A stretch of 33,085 nucleotides of DNA from Betaproteobacteria bacterium (GCA_947476215.1 CANJQI010000044.1:1-33085); one strand, 5' to 3'. Counted from the first letter of the stretch, positions 1 to 8,126 are shown. The notes: generated by a model from the letters alone, not told the origin. Made by a program: numbers and translations.

Positions 1-33
1 AACGGACCACTTCGAATCGCTCACCCTGTACGG

Positions 34-121
34 GTAGCCCGGAGGAAGCGCAGCGCACTCCGGGGTCATCGCCCCAGACCGGACACTATCCCCGGATTCC
101 ACTTCGTTACATCCGGGCTAC
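34..121. repeat. REP-like long inverted repeat
   Basis: The arm beginning GTAGCCCGGA (34-43) and continuing to TCCGGGG near 65 is mirrored by CCCCGGA (from 90) ending TCCGGGCTAC at 121, so the whole block folds back on itself. This GTAGCCCGGA...TCCGGGCTAC pattern is typical of the dispersed extragenic palindromes common in proteobacteria. It lies just beyond the 3' end of msbA and could protect or terminate that transcript. Only one copy is seen in the window. Confidence 0.7.
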
Positions 122-155
122 GAGCTTCGGTCACATCCGTTTGAATCGCACCCGA

Positions 156-1907
156 TCAGCTAAGCCGTTCCGGCGCGAACTGTATCCGGTACAGGCGCGA
201 GTACAATCCCCCTGCTGCCAGCAGTTCGCGATGGTTGCCTGTTTCCGCGATACGTCCGCGATCGAGCACCACGATGCGCGACGCCTTCTCTATGGTGGAC
301 AAGCGATGCGCAATCACAATCGTGGTGCGCCCCTGCATCAGCGCATCAAGCGCCGCCTGGACATGCTGTTCCGATTCCGAATCCAGTGCTGAAGTCGCTT
401 CATCCAGAATCAAAACCGGTGCATCCTTGAGCAGGGCGCGTGCGATAGCAAGCCGCTGCCGCTGCCCACCCGACAGCTTTACCCCGTTCTCGCCCACCAG
501 CGTGCGCAATCCTTGCGGCATTTCATTAATAAAATCAAGAGCATGCGCCGCCCTCGCCGCTGCAACTATATCCGCCTCGGGGGTTTCTCGCAGCGCCCCG
601 TAGGCGATATTCGCGGCAACCGTATCGTTAAACAGCACCACGTCCTGGCTGACCAGCGCAATATTGGTGCGCAGACTCTCCAACGAAATTGACTCAAGGT
701 CATGGCCGTCGATGCGGATACAGCCGGCGCCGGGCCGGTAGAATCGCGGCACAAGGTTGGCCAATGTAGTCTTGCCTCCGCCGGAAGCGCCGACCAGCGC
801 CACCGTTTCGCCGGGGACGATGGTGAGCGTGATCCCGTCCAGCGCCGGCCGCTCGGCGGACGGGTATGAAAAGCTGACATCTTCAAACTTTATCTCGCCG
901 CGTGCACGCGCGATCATCGTTCTTCCCGGATTCGATTCACCCGGCTGATCGATCAGATCGAATACGCTTTCCGCGGCAGCCAGCCCGCGCTGCAAAGGTT
1001 CGTTGACGCTGGTGATGCGTTTCAGCGGCGCGGTCAGCATCAGCATCGCGGTGATGAATGATACGAACTCGCCCACCGAAATTGACTGGCCGTCCGATTG
1101 CCGTGTCGCTAAATAGACGATGGATGCCAGCGCAACGCCGGCAAGTATCTGCACCACCGGCACGCTCGCGGCAGCGGCTGTCGCCTGCTTCATCATGTAT
1201 CGCCGCACCGCGTTGGCCTGCGCGGCAAACCGCTTGGCCTCGTATTGCTGACCGCCAAACAGCTTTACAACTTTTTGCCCCTCGATCGACTCCTGGAGCA
1301 CCTGCGTCACATCGCCCATGGACTGTTGAACGGCCCGGCTGCTGTTGCGCAGCCTGATGCTCACGAGGCGCACCACCCCCACGATCAGCGGCGTCATGAC
1401 CAGCGCCAGCATGGTCAGTTTCCAGTTGAGCCACAGCATATACGCAAGCAATCCTGCGAGCGTTAGCGAGTCCTTGAAAATAACCGTCAACACACTGGTT
1501 GCCGCGGCGGTAACCTGCGTGACGTCATACGTTAGCCGCGACATCAAATTGCCGCTGGCATGGTCGTCATAGTACGGCGTCGGCAACGCGAGCAGTTTGT
1601 CAAACATCGCGACCCGCAAATCGGTTACCAGCCGGTTGCCTACCCAGTTGATGGAATACGACGCCATGAATTCGGCGCCACCGCGCAGCACGGTAATACC
1701 AATCAGCATCAGCGGCATCCAGAACATCAGCGTTTCGTCTCGGTTGACGAACGTGCCGTCCAGGAGAGGCCGCATGAGCGCGGGAAGCGCGACTTCGGTC
1801 GCGGCCACCATCATCATGCCCAGCAATGCCATGGAAAATATGTGACGGTACGGCGCGATATTGCGCAGCAGGCGTAGGTAAAGGTCGGTACTGGTCATGC
1901 GTTGCAT
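156..1907 (-). CDS. msbA: MsbA-type lipid A export ABC transporter (fused permease/ATPase)
   Basis: A 583-residue half-transporter that flips lipid A core across the inner membrane as a homodimer. The N-terminal ~320 residues are a six-helix exporter membrane domain. The C-terminal nucleotide-binding domain has Walker A GASGGGKTT (~372-380), the signature LSGGQRQRLAIARALL (~477), Walker B LILDEATSALD (~499) and the H-loop IAHR (~532). Length and order match MsbA, and the family is normally ~580 residues. The gene lies 44 nt downstream of the btuB-like gene on the same strand, so it may be partly read from the riboswitch-controlled transcript. No strong ribosome binding site is seen before the chosen ATG at 1907; an in-frame ATG at 1898 is an alternative. 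MsbA and other multidrug exporters of this fold cannot be fully separated by sequence alone. Confidence 0.9.
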   Translation of the reverse strand: MQRMTSTDLYLRLLRNIAPYRHIFSMALLGMMMVAATEVALPALMRPLLDGTFVNRDETLMFWMPLMLIGITVLRGGAEFMASYSINWVGNRLVTDLRVAMFDKLLALPTPYYDDHASGNLMSRLTYDVTQVTAAATSVLTVIFKDSLTLAGLLAYMLWLNWKLTMLALVMTPLIVGVVRLVSIRLRNSSRAVQQSMGDVTQVLQESIEGQKVVKLFGGQQYEAKRFAAQANAVRRYMMKQATAAAASVPVVQILAGVALASIVYLATRQSDGQSISVGEFVSFITAMLMLTAPLKRITSVNEPLQRGLAAAESVFDLIDQPGESNPGRTMIARARGEIKFEDVSFSYPSAERPALDGITLTIVPGETVALVGASGGGKTTLANLVPRFYRPGAGCIRIDGHDLESISLESLRTNIALVSQDVVLFNDTVAANIAYGALRETPEADIVAAARAAHALDFINEMPQGLRTLVGENGVKLSGGQRQRLAIARALLKDAPVLILDEATSALDSESEQHVQAALDALMQGRTTIVIAHRLSTIEKASRIVVLDRGRIAETGNHRELLAAGGLYSRLYRIQFAPERLS

Positions 1908-1951
1908 GGACGTAACAATAGCAAAGTTGCTGGTTGATATATAGTGATTTG

Positions 1952-4078
1952 CTACTTAAACGCACGTTCAACAGCCAGGAATGCATTGCGGGCGGGCAAC
2001 GGATAGGCGTTGTAGCGATCCGCGGCCGACACCTGATTGCTGCGCACGGCATAGTTGAAGTAATCGCGGTCAAAAAGGTTGTTAATGACTGCTGACAGCC
2101 GCCATGGACCACGCTCGTGGGTGAACTTCAGATCAGCCACCGCATACGCAGGGATGGTCACACCCAGCGTGTTGCCTTCATCGTTATCCATGAACTGGCT
2201 CGCAACATAGGTGCCGGCAACGCTCAAGCGGGTGCCGGTGGCGATAGTCCACGTAACTCTCAGATTCGCCTTGTGCCGCGGCACCAGCGGAACCTGTTTG
2301 CCGGCGATGGCGACGTTTGCGAAAAACGCGCCAAATCCGCCGCCGCCCACCAGCGTGCCTGCACGAAAGCGCGCCTCAGTATAACTATAAGCGGCATTCA
2401 GGGTCAGCGCTTCGACAGGTTTCCAGCGCCCGTCCAGCTCCAGTCCGCGACGCCGCGAAGGCGGAAGATTGGTGTTGCCGATGCCGGAGGTGAACGCGTC
2501 CAGATGAACCTCGTCATTGACGTTGATATTGAACAGCGTTGCACGCAATCCGCCACGCCTCTCGTTCAACTCAAATCCAAGTTCCGTAGCCTGATTGACC
2601 TGCGGCCGCAAAAACTGGAACTGCGCGGTAAACGCCGGCGTGGTCTCATAAATCTCATCGACGTTGGCGTATCGGTAACTGCGGCCGAGCTTGCCGATCA
2701 GTGCCAGCGTAGGCGCAACCTGATATCGCAACCCCAGTTCGTAGGCGTACGTGGATGTCGATTGAGAGTCGGCGGGCGCCCCCGAACCAAATGCACCACC
2801 TGGCGCGGTCAGGTCATAGGTATCGCTGGCGCTGGTCCTGAAACGCTCCTCGCGCCAGCCTGCCACCAGTGTTGCGCGCGAGCCCAAGCGTGTGGTGTTG
2901 TGCACATAGACCGCGTGCGTCTCCTGGGTCGCCAGAATGTTGTTGACGGGTTGCGTGATCGCAACGGTTGAATTGGACTTGCGCAACTGATAGTCCCAGC
3001 GATACTGGTCATAGCCGACGACCAGCGTGTTGGCGTGGCCGAACAGTGGTTGCCCAATGCGCAGACGCGGCGTAAATGACCACACGTTCAGGTCGGTAAC
3101 ACGGTAGTCCGGAAATCCGCCGAAATCGAAATACGCCGTTTGCCGCTTGTCGCGATAGCCGGCACCTATGATGAACTCGCCCAGCGAGATCTGCTGCCGC
3201 CAGTCGAGCAGCAGCTGATTGCCGGCGCGTTGAGCGTAGTCGAGTGGCGTTGCCGCGCCGCGACGATTGGTGTTGAGCAGATCGATGCCGGCACTGGGTT
3301 GCACCATACGGGCACCGGGCAGGCGTATGCCCTGATTATCACTGCTCGCCTTGATCGAAATTTCGCCTTTGTCGGTAAGCCAGCGTATATCGGCGAGCGC
3401 GTTGCTTTGCCGGTTGCGGTTATTGTCGCGATATCCGCGCGACTCAAGATTACTGCCCGTGAAGCTGATTCCTGCGCGCCCGCCCATGTACCTGGCGCTG
3501 ACCTGCCCTTCGTACTGGTCATAAGAGCCGGCACGCACTGAAATGCTGGCGGTACGGTCACCCGCGACAGGCGAACGCGTGATGATGTTGATGACCCCGG
3601 CGCTCGCGCCGTCACCGTACATGACCGCACCGCTGCCACGCACGACTTCGATGCGCTCTATCGCCGCGAATGGGATGGACGACCATTGCACGCCGGACAG
3701 GTCGATATCCACGAGGCGCCGGCCATCGACCAGGATCAGCGTATTTTGCCCACCGGTGACGCCGAAACCACGCATATCGATCGTGGTCGTGGCGGCGTTG
3801 TTGCCGAAGAAATCGTGAACGGTGATGCCCGCCTGCTCAGACAACAAGTCAGGCAGGGTCTTGGCAGTGCTGTTGCGTATGTCGTCCGCGGTAATGACGG
3901 TCACATTGACCGGCGTATCAGCATATTTGTCCGAGAAACGCGTTGCGGTTACGACCACCTCATCGGCGATTTTAAGGTTGGCCTGCTGCGCGTACGCCGA
4001 TATTGGCGCGGCAAGCAAAGAGCCGGTTAAACCCAATGACAATAAAACCCTGTTCTGCAGTTCGAAATACGCTTTCAT
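1952..4078 (-). CDS. btuB: TonB-dependent outer-membrane receptor, BtuB-like (vitamin B12 uptake)
   Basis: A 708-residue outer-membrane gated channel. It has a Sec signal peptide (about 1-30, ending ISAYA), a Ton box DEVVVTATRF at 39-48 very like that of BtuB, a plug domain with the usual IERIEVVRGSGAVMYG stretch and the INIITRSP motif, then a long beta-barrel. The start at 4078 is chosen over an upstream in-frame codon at 4114 because a GAGGG Shine-Dalgarno sits 8-9 nt before it and the signal peptide begins there. The cobalamin riboswitch immediately upstream on the same strand is strong independent support for corrinoid as substrate. The barrel ends in AFK rather than a terminal aromatic residue, which is slightly unusual. 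It is probably TonB/ExbB-dependent, with partners outside this window. Confidence 0.88.
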   Translation of the reverse strand: MKAYFELQNRVLLSLGLTGSLLAAPISAYAQQANLKIADEVVVTATRFSDKYADTPVNVTVITADDIRNSTAKTLPDLLSEQAGITVHDFFGNNAATTTIDMRGFGVTGGQNTLILVDGRRLVDIDLSGVQWSSIPFAAIERIEVVRGSGAVMYGDGASAGVINIITRSPVAGDRTASISVRAGSYDQYEGQVSARYMGGRAGISFTGSNLESRGYRDNNRNRQSNALADIRWLTDKGEISIKASSDNQGIRLPGARMVQPSAGIDLLNTNRRGAATPLDYAQRAGNQLLLDWRQQISLGEFIIGAGYRDKRQTAYFDFGGFPDYRVTDLNVWSFTPRLRIGQPLFGHANTLVVGYDQYRWDYQLRKSNSTVAITQPVNNILATQETHAVYVHNTTRLGSRATLVAGWREERFRTSASDTYDLTAPGGAFGSGAPADSQSTSTYAYELGLRYQVAPTLALIGKLGRSYRYANVDEIYETTPAFTAQFQFLRPQVNQATELGFELNERRGGLRATLFNINVNDEVHLDAFTSGIGNTNLPPSRRRGLELDGRWKPVEALTLNAAYSYTEARFRAGTLVGGGGFGAFFANVAIAGKQVPLVPRHKANLRVTWTIATGTRLSVAGTYVASQFMDNDEGNTLGVTIPAYAVADLKFTHERGPWRLSAVINNLFDRDYFNYAVRSNQVSAADRYNAYPLPARNAFLAVERAFK

Positions 4079-4199
4079 GATGTTCCCTCGATCAGACGCA
4101 CGCCCGCCGCGCACGGATTAAACGCAAAGGGAAACGCCCAAGGGAAACCAAGCCAGAACCGCAAACGGTGCCGAACGCCGCTTCCCCGCGGCATTACCC

Positions 4200-4370
4200 A
4201 ACCCAATGGAGTCAGGCCGGTCTACGGGCTCGTGAGATTTGACGCGCCGCCTTCCCGGGCCGTTAAGCCCAGTGGCACAGTGGCGCGCCCGCGCTCAATT
4301 ACCGTTGCGGGGGCAGCACAAGAATTGGTAATCCTAAAACTACCGCACTTGTTTCCCGATTATCCCAAAC
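4200..4370 (-). promoter_or_regulatory. Cobalamin (AdoCbl) riboswitch
   Basis: Read on the minus strand, the leader contains GCTGCCCCCGCAACGGTAA (within 4299-4319), the near-invariant core of the B12 element. Upstream is GGGAAACAAGTG (4346-4357), whose ACAAG can pair with CTTGT just before the core. Downstream are GCCACTGGG (~4265-4275) and GAGCCCGTAGACCGGCC (near 4215-4231), matching the conserved GCCACTG and AGGAGACC-type elements. Order and spacing fit the class. The remaining leader to the btuB start (4079-4199) would hold the expression platform; a small GCCGC/GCGGC hairpin is visible there, but no clear U-run, so control of ribosome access is possible. The rest of this gene-free stretch, 4371-4602, shows nothing else I can name. 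Confidence 0.9.
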
Positions 4371-4602
4371 CGAAAGTCTCAATTCAGGCACCTGGAACCG
4401 CATCGCCGCAAACACTGCGCTCGCAAACGATGCCGGTGAATTTTACCTTACGCTCGCGGCGGGCACGGCTGCAGCCGGCTTTCCTGCCAATTCTCGGCGG
4501 CCATACGACAAGTGCCGGAATGCGTTCAGAAATTCAGTTAATCCCACCGTTTATGAGTAACGATATTGGCATCAAATCACATTCAAAATTAGGCGTTAGC
4601 TG

Positions 4603-4632
4603 TTGACTTATCAGGGTTTTTCAAACTATAGT
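4603..4632 (+). promoter_or_regulatory. Sigma70 promoter for zapB-like/zapA/6S unit
   Basis: TTGACT (4603-4608) and TATAGT (4627-4632) are separated by 18 nt, a good -35/-10 pair. Transcription would start near 4639-4640, essentially at the ATG of the next gene. No Shine-Dalgarno is seen before that ATG. Confidence 0.65.
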
Positions 4633-4639
4633 GTGGCTC

Positions 4640-4840
4640 ATGGATGCCGAACTTAAATCGCTGGACGAAAAGATATCCCAGTTCGTTGCGCTGCATAAGC
4701 AGTTACGCGCAGACAATCATGAACTGCGTCAACAACTCGCGTCCGCGCAGAGTGAAAACAAACAACTGCAGGACAAGATCGGTGACGCCAGAATCCGGCT
4801 GGAGGCTCTGCTGACTCAGATTCCCGAAGAACAGGCATGA
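4640..4840 (+). CDS. Small coiled-coil protein, ZapB-like (TIGR02449-type), next to zapA
   Basis: A 66-residue, highly charged, all-helical protein with heptad-like leucines through most of its length (LDEKISQFVALHKQL ... LEALLTQI), so it is predicted to be a coiled coil. Small proteins of this kind directly precede zapA in many beta- and gammaproteobacteria and are thought to act in division, by analogy to ZapB. The frame is open from a GTG at 4631, but that codon lies inside the predicted -10 box, so ATG 4640 is chosen. Its stop overlaps the zapA start (ATGA at 4837-4840), implying translational coupling. The functional assignment rests on context and coiled-coil character rather than on any catalytic motif. 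Confidence 0.75.
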   Translation: MDAELKSLDEKISQFVALHKQLRADNHELRQQLASAQSENKQLQDKIGDARIRLEALLTQIPEEQA

Positions 4841-5145
4841 GCGCGGACGGCACAGGCATGCAGGTCAGCATCATGGGGCGCGAGTTCCGGATAGCCTGCG
4901 AACCTTCCGAACAAAAAGCGCTGCAGGAGGCGGTCGATTACCTGAACCGCAAGATGCAGGAAATCACGGATCAGGGAAAAATCACCGGCACGGAACGCAT
5001 CGCCATCATGGCCGCGCTCAACATATCGCACGAGTTTCTGACCACCCGCATGGGCAGTTTTGATGTGTCCGAGTTCAAGCGTAGAATGAGTCACATAGAA
5101 ACTACGCTCGATCAGGTGCTGGTGGATCAGGAAAAACTGTTCTAG
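4837..5145 (+). CDS. zapA: Cell division protein ZapA
   Basis: A 102-residue FtsZ-ring-associated protein that bundles FtsZ filaments at midcell. The N-terminal beta-rich part contains the typical VSIMGREFRIACEPSEQ stretch (about 10-26), followed by LQEAVDYLNRKMQEI and a long C-terminal helix for tetramer formation. Length and pattern match the family (~100 residues). The start overlaps the stop of the upstream coiled-coil gene by four bases (ATGA). The 6S RNA gene lies immediately downstream, the conserved arrangement seen from E. coli to betaproteobacteria, which supports both calls. Confidence 0.93.
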   Translation: MSADGTGMQVSIMGREFRIACEPSEQKALQEAVDYLNRKMQEITDQGKITGTERIAIMAALNISHEFLTTRMGSFDVSEFKRRMSHIETTLDQVLVDQEKLF

Positions 5146-5169
5146 CTAGCCAGCCTGGCTGGCTGGCTG

Positions 5170-5355
5170 CGAGTCTACCCCCTGCGGTGTTCGTCAGGGC
5201 TTTGACGTCTTTGAACCAATATTTGTAAAAAGGTTGCGGACCTAAGCGGCACTGTTGTGCGCGTCCTACTGGAAGCGCCTGATGTGCCCGGAACGCGACC
5301 ACTTGAGCCATTGGTTCAAGACACGGGCTCAACGGCATCTGCGGGGGACCCACAT
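5170..5355 (+). ncRNA. ssrS: 6S RNA
   Basis: The segment directly after zapA carries the hallmarks of proteobacterial 6S RNA. Its 5' part has CCCCCTGCGGTGTTCG (5178-5193). Its 3' part has CACTTGAGCCATTGGTTCAAG (about 5300-5320), followed by a GGCATCTGCGGGGG end (5333-5347). The ends pair as CCCCC/GGGGG and GGTG/CATC around a small internal loop, closing the long rod that mimics an open promoter and binds sigma70 RNA polymerase. The TTGAACC/GGTTCAA-type hairpin in the 3' arm is conserved in the family. Exact 5' and 3' ends are estimates. It may be processed from the zapA transcript or have its own promoter; a GCCAGCC/GGCTGGC repeat lies at 5147-5168. Confidence 0.85.
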
Positions 5356-5357
5356 AC

Positions 5358-5396
5358 GCGCCTGGTTCGAGGCGCATTTGCGATGCAAATTTATTT
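5358..5396. terminator. Tandem hairpins between 6S RNA and the flavoprotein gene
   Basis: GCGCCT/AGGCGC (5358-5375, six-base loop) is followed directly by ATTTGC/GCAAAT (5376-5390) and TTTATTT. The pair sits between the convergent 6S RNA and the minus-strand gene ending at 5391 and probably ends the 6S transcript. Confidence 0.5.
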
Positions 5397-6869
5397 CGTG
5401 GCGTTTCGGCCCGCGATGCGTCCATACACCGCGCCGTTGATCAGGCCGCTACCCCCCGGATAATTGAAGTAGAAAATGCCGCCGACCAGTTCTCCGGCCG
5501 CATATAACCCTGGAATCGGCCGGTCCTCGGTATCGACGACCTCGCCCTGTGTGGTTATCTTCAGGCCGCCAAAGGTAAACGTGATACCGCAAGTAACCGC
5601 GTAGGCTTCGAACGGTCCGTCGCTGATGGCCTGTGCCCAGTTGGACTTCGGTACCGCAAGACCGTGGGTTCCGCGCCCGTCCCTGACACTCTGCGCGAAC
5701 GGCACGTCCGTCATCACCGCCGCGTTGAACTGCTCGACCGTCTTCAGAAACTGCGGCTTGTTAACGCCCTCGAGTTTGTCGGCCAGTTCTTCGAGCGTAT
5801 TGGCGCGCACCTTGGTCATCTTCTTGATGCGATAAAGCGGACCGAGTATGTCCAAGACCTTGGCGTCAAACACCTGCCACGCGAACTGTCCCGGCTGCGC
5901 GAGTATGACCTTTCCATATTTGGCATAGGTCATGTGGAAAAAATCCGCGCCTTCGTCGAGGAAACGATGGCCGTCGGCATTGACCATAATGCCCAGCGGA
6001 TAGCTGAACTTGCTGAACCCGTCGCCAACTTCGATATCCCCATAGGGCGGCGCGTTCAAATCCCAGCCGACGGCGTGCGCGGATGACCAGTTTCCATACG
6101 GCTGAGCGCCTATTTCGAGCGCCATTCGTATGCCGTCACCGGTATTGAACCGCGTCCCGCGCACTTTGGCCAGATCCCAGCCCGCGCCCAGATAACGCGT
6201 GCGCCATTCAGCATTGGATTCGAACCCACCGCAAGCCAGCACCACGGATTTGGCCCTGAGCTCCGTGGTCTTGCCCTCGATACGCACCTTGACGCCATGC
6301 ACTCCATCGTCGTCGTGCAACAGACTCTGTACCAGGGCGCGATAGCGGACTTCAACACCTGCGCGTGCAGCCGCGGCATACAGCGCATCGACCAGACCGC
6401 GTCCCTCGCCGGCCACGCCTAGCGTCGGCGGGCTGAAGAATTCGAATTTGCCATTGACGTCGGGCGTCTGTCTTGCGTAACGCGGTATGAACCGCACGCC
6501 CTGCGTTCGCATCCAGTGCATGACTTCGGTGCTGTTCTTGATCATCACTTCGGCAAGATCGGGATTCGTGCGGTACTGCGTGACCCGGTACATGTCGTCG
6601 AAATAACGTTCCTCGGTATAGGTCCGGAAGTCGGTGTTCGCAATCTCCGCGGCGCTCAGATCGGGCACCAGTTTGTAGACTTCTTCCTGGTTGTTGTAGA
6701 CAAAGCGCATGCCGCCGCCCGCGAAACCGCTGTTGCCGCCACGTTCGTCCTCGGGCGCACGCTCGAGGAGCATCACCCGGGCGCCGTTTTCGCGCGCGGT
6801 CAATGCCGCGCACAATGCCGCGTTCCCGCCGCCGACGACGATAACATCATAATCCTGTTTATTATTCAT
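5391..6869 (-). CDS. tcuA: FAD-dependent dehydrogenase, tricarballylate dehydrogenase (TcuA)-like
   Basis: A 492-residue soluble flavoprotein of the fumarate reductase/flavocytochrome c superfamily (FAD_binding_2). The dinucleotide motif is VVGGGNAALCAALTARENG (about 9-27), followed by LLERAP and the RGGNSGFAGGGMRF stretch. The C-terminal FAD-contact segment is TFGGLKITTQGEV then IPGLYAAGELVGG. The NAALCAALTARE signature is typical of TcuA-type enzymes, which oxidise tricarballylate to cis-aconitate. The substrate here is inferred only. ATG 6869 is chosen because a GGAG site lies 7 nt upstream; an earlier in-frame start at 6896 has none. No TcuB or TcuC partner is adjacent. The gene is inserted between 6S RNA and the EVE-domain gene, on the opposite strand to both. 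Confidence 0.75.
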   Translation of the reverse strand: MNNKQDYDVIVVGGGNAALCAALTARENGARVMLLERAPEDERGGNSGFAGGGMRFVYNNQEEVYKLVPDLSAAEIANTDFRTYTEERYFDDMYRVTQYRTNPDLAEVMIKNSTEVMHWMRTQGVRFIPRYARQTPDVNGKFEFFSPPTLGVAGEGRGLVDALYAAAARAGVEVRYRALVQSLLHDDDGVHGVKVRIEGKTTELRAKSVVLACGGFESNAEWRTRYLGAGWDLAKVRGTRFNTGDGIRMALEIGAQPYGNWSSAHAVGWDLNAPPYGDIEVGDGFSKFSYPLGIMVNADGHRFLDEGADFFHMTYAKYGKVILAQPGQFAWQVFDAKVLDILGPLYRIKKMTKVRANTLEELADKLEGVNKPQFLKTVEQFNAAVMTDVPFAQSVRDGRGTHGLAVPKSNWAQAISDGPFEAYAVTCGITFTFGGLKITTQGEVVDTEDRPIPGLYAAGELVGGIFYFNYPGGSGLINGAVYGRIAGRNATK

Positions 6870-7039
6870 GCGATCTCCAAGTCCAGTGTGCCGCATCGTA
6901 CTATGTGCATGCTTACGGGGTCAATTCGCCGCGCCGGCAACTGATCTGTCCTCACGCCCGTCTGATTCGGCGCATCGCTTTGACGAGTATTGATCACTAC
7001 ATTATCATGCGCATGTGTATGTCCGAACAAGAAGGTCCC

Positions 7040-7321
7040 ATGAAAACGGAACGAATGACCATACTGGTTACGCCGGCGCAAAAGCAGGCCAACGCAACTA
7101 AAGCGCGGAAACTCAACGTGAGTGCCGGTGAAATCATACGTCGTGCGGTGGAGAGTTACCGGCATAACGACGAGGAAATTGTTCTGGCCGCGCTGGCCGA
7201 TGAACTCGACCGATCGGCCAAGGAAGCGCGTCACGCGCTCAAGGACGCATTGACGGAGACGAGGCGCACGATCGCGCATTTCGCGGCGAAACCAAAATCC
7301 CGTCACCTGAAGGCGGCGTGA
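7040..7321 (+). CDS. Small ribbon-helix-helix (CopG-like) protein
   Basis: A 93-residue protein whose first ~45 residues (MTILVTPAQKQ ... AGEIIRRAVESY) fit a ribbon-helix-helix fold: a short beta strand followed by two helices with the AGEIIRRAV second helix. Such domains bind DNA as dimers. The remainder is a charged helix with a basic tail. Start 7040 is chosen because GAAGG lies 4-5 nt upstream; earlier in-frame ATGs (e.g. 7019) lack a ribosome site. Its TGA overlaps the next ATG (TGATG at 7319-7323), so the two are probably translated together. It resembles antitoxin-type regulators, but no recognisable toxin follows. A chromosomal regulator is equally possible. Confidence 0.65.
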   Translation: MKTERMTILVTPAQKQANATKARKLNVSAGEIIRRAVESYRHNDEEIVLAALADELDRSAKEARHALKDALTETRRTIAHFAAKPKSRHLKAA

Positions 7322-7515
7322 TGGCAGGCCTCGACCGCATCATAGACGGGGTCAGGGAAGTGCTGCGCATGACGGATGAAGTCAAACGTCTCCCGGATGG
7401 GCTCAAATCGCTGGCGATCGAAGTTCGTGATTTGGACAAGCGGCTGGTCCGTATCGAAACCATGGCGGAAATCGCCAAGTCCCAATCGGGACGGCAATCC
7501 AGGCGATTGACATGA
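7321..7515 (+). CDS. Small helical protein of unknown function
   Basis: A 64-residue protein, mostly alpha-helical by composition, with two amphipathic segments (LDRIIDGVREVLRMTDEVKRL and LAIEVRDLDKRLVRIETMAEI) and a basic tail ending SRRLT. I do not recognise a family. Hydrophobic residues spaced in heptads suggest a coiled coil or a partner-binding helix. It overlaps its upstream neighbour by one base and its downstream neighbour by four (ATGA at 7512-7515), so it sits in the middle of a tightly coupled three-gene unit with the ribbon-helix-helix protein and the EVE-domain protein. A GTG at 7318 is an alternative start. Confidence 0.6.
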   Translation: MAGLDRIIDGVREVLRMTDEVKRLPDGLKSLAIEVRDLDKRLVRIETMAEIAKSQSGRQSRRLT

Positions 7516-7973
7516 CCGCGCGATACTGGCTGATGAAATCCGAACCAGGCGAGTTCGGCATTCATGACTTCACGACTGCGCCCAAGAAAACGACGTCGTG
7601 GTTCGGCGTGCGCAATTATCAGGCGCGCAACTTCATGCGCGACGACATGAAACTGGGTGACCAGGCGTTTTTCTATCACTCCAGTTGTGAAGTGCCGGGC
7701 ATAGCCGGGATCGTAGAAGTGGCGCAACTCGCTTATCCTGATGAAACCCAGTTCGACGCCCAGAGCGAATACTTCGATCCCAAGTCGACACGCGACAAGC
7801 CGCGCTGGTTCACCGTCGATGTTCAGCTCGTCAAGAAGACCCGGCTGCTGCCGTTAAGCGAACTGCGGGCACAACCCAAGCTCGCTACGATGCAGTTGCT
7901 GCAACGGGGTAACCGGCTATCGATCACACCCGTGCAGCCCACCGAGTGGAAGTTTATTTTGAGCCTGCTGTAG
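7512..7973 (+). CDS. EVE domain-containing protein (THYN1/PUA-like family)
   Basis: A 153-residue single-domain protein. It opens with YWLMKSEP and continues with SWFGVRNYQARNFMRDDMKLGDQAFFYHSS and GIAGIVEV, the standard EVE pattern, and ends with PVQPTEWKFIL. EVE domains have a PUA-like fold and are associated with recognition of modified bases in RNA or DNA; the exact ligand is unknown for this stand-alone bacterial type. In betaproteobacteria it commonly lies close to zapA and 6S RNA, and here a flavoprotein and two small genes intervene. The start overlaps the stop of the preceding gene by four bases. Confidence 0.9.
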   Translation: MTARYWLMKSEPGEFGIHDFTTAPKKTTSWFGVRNYQARNFMRDDMKLGDQAFFYHSSCEVPGIAGIVEVAQLAYPDETQFDAQSEYFDPKSTRDKPRWFTVDVQLVKKTRLLPLSELRAQPKLATMQLLQRGNRLSITPVQPTEWKFILSLL

Positions 7974-8126
7974 TGCGCATACAGCTTCTCTAGAAAATTT
8001 GTTTGGCATCATAAGGTATGCCTCTCGAGTGACGGCCGGCCACCGCCTTCAGGATAGTCGAACCCTGAACGCCCACACGCGGTCCAATTCAGCCCTCAAC
8101 TGACCGCCCATCGAAGCTGACATCAG

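Noticed and set aside
2117-2971. 284-residue plus-strand open frame
   Set aside because: It is a shadow of the btuB-like gene, composed of frame-shifted, Arg-rich sequence.
4232-4606. 124-residue plus-strand open frame
   Set aside because: It runs antisense over the cobalamin riboswitch and has no recognisable protein features.
5358-5375. tRNA T-arm-like GGTTCGA
   Set aside because: The bases are the loop of a simple six-base-pair hairpin; no acceptor, D or anticodon arms can be drawn around it.
7040-7515. Classical toxin-antitoxin pair
   Set aside because: The first protein could be antitoxin-like, but the second has no toxin motif and both are coupled to an EVE gene; not called as such.
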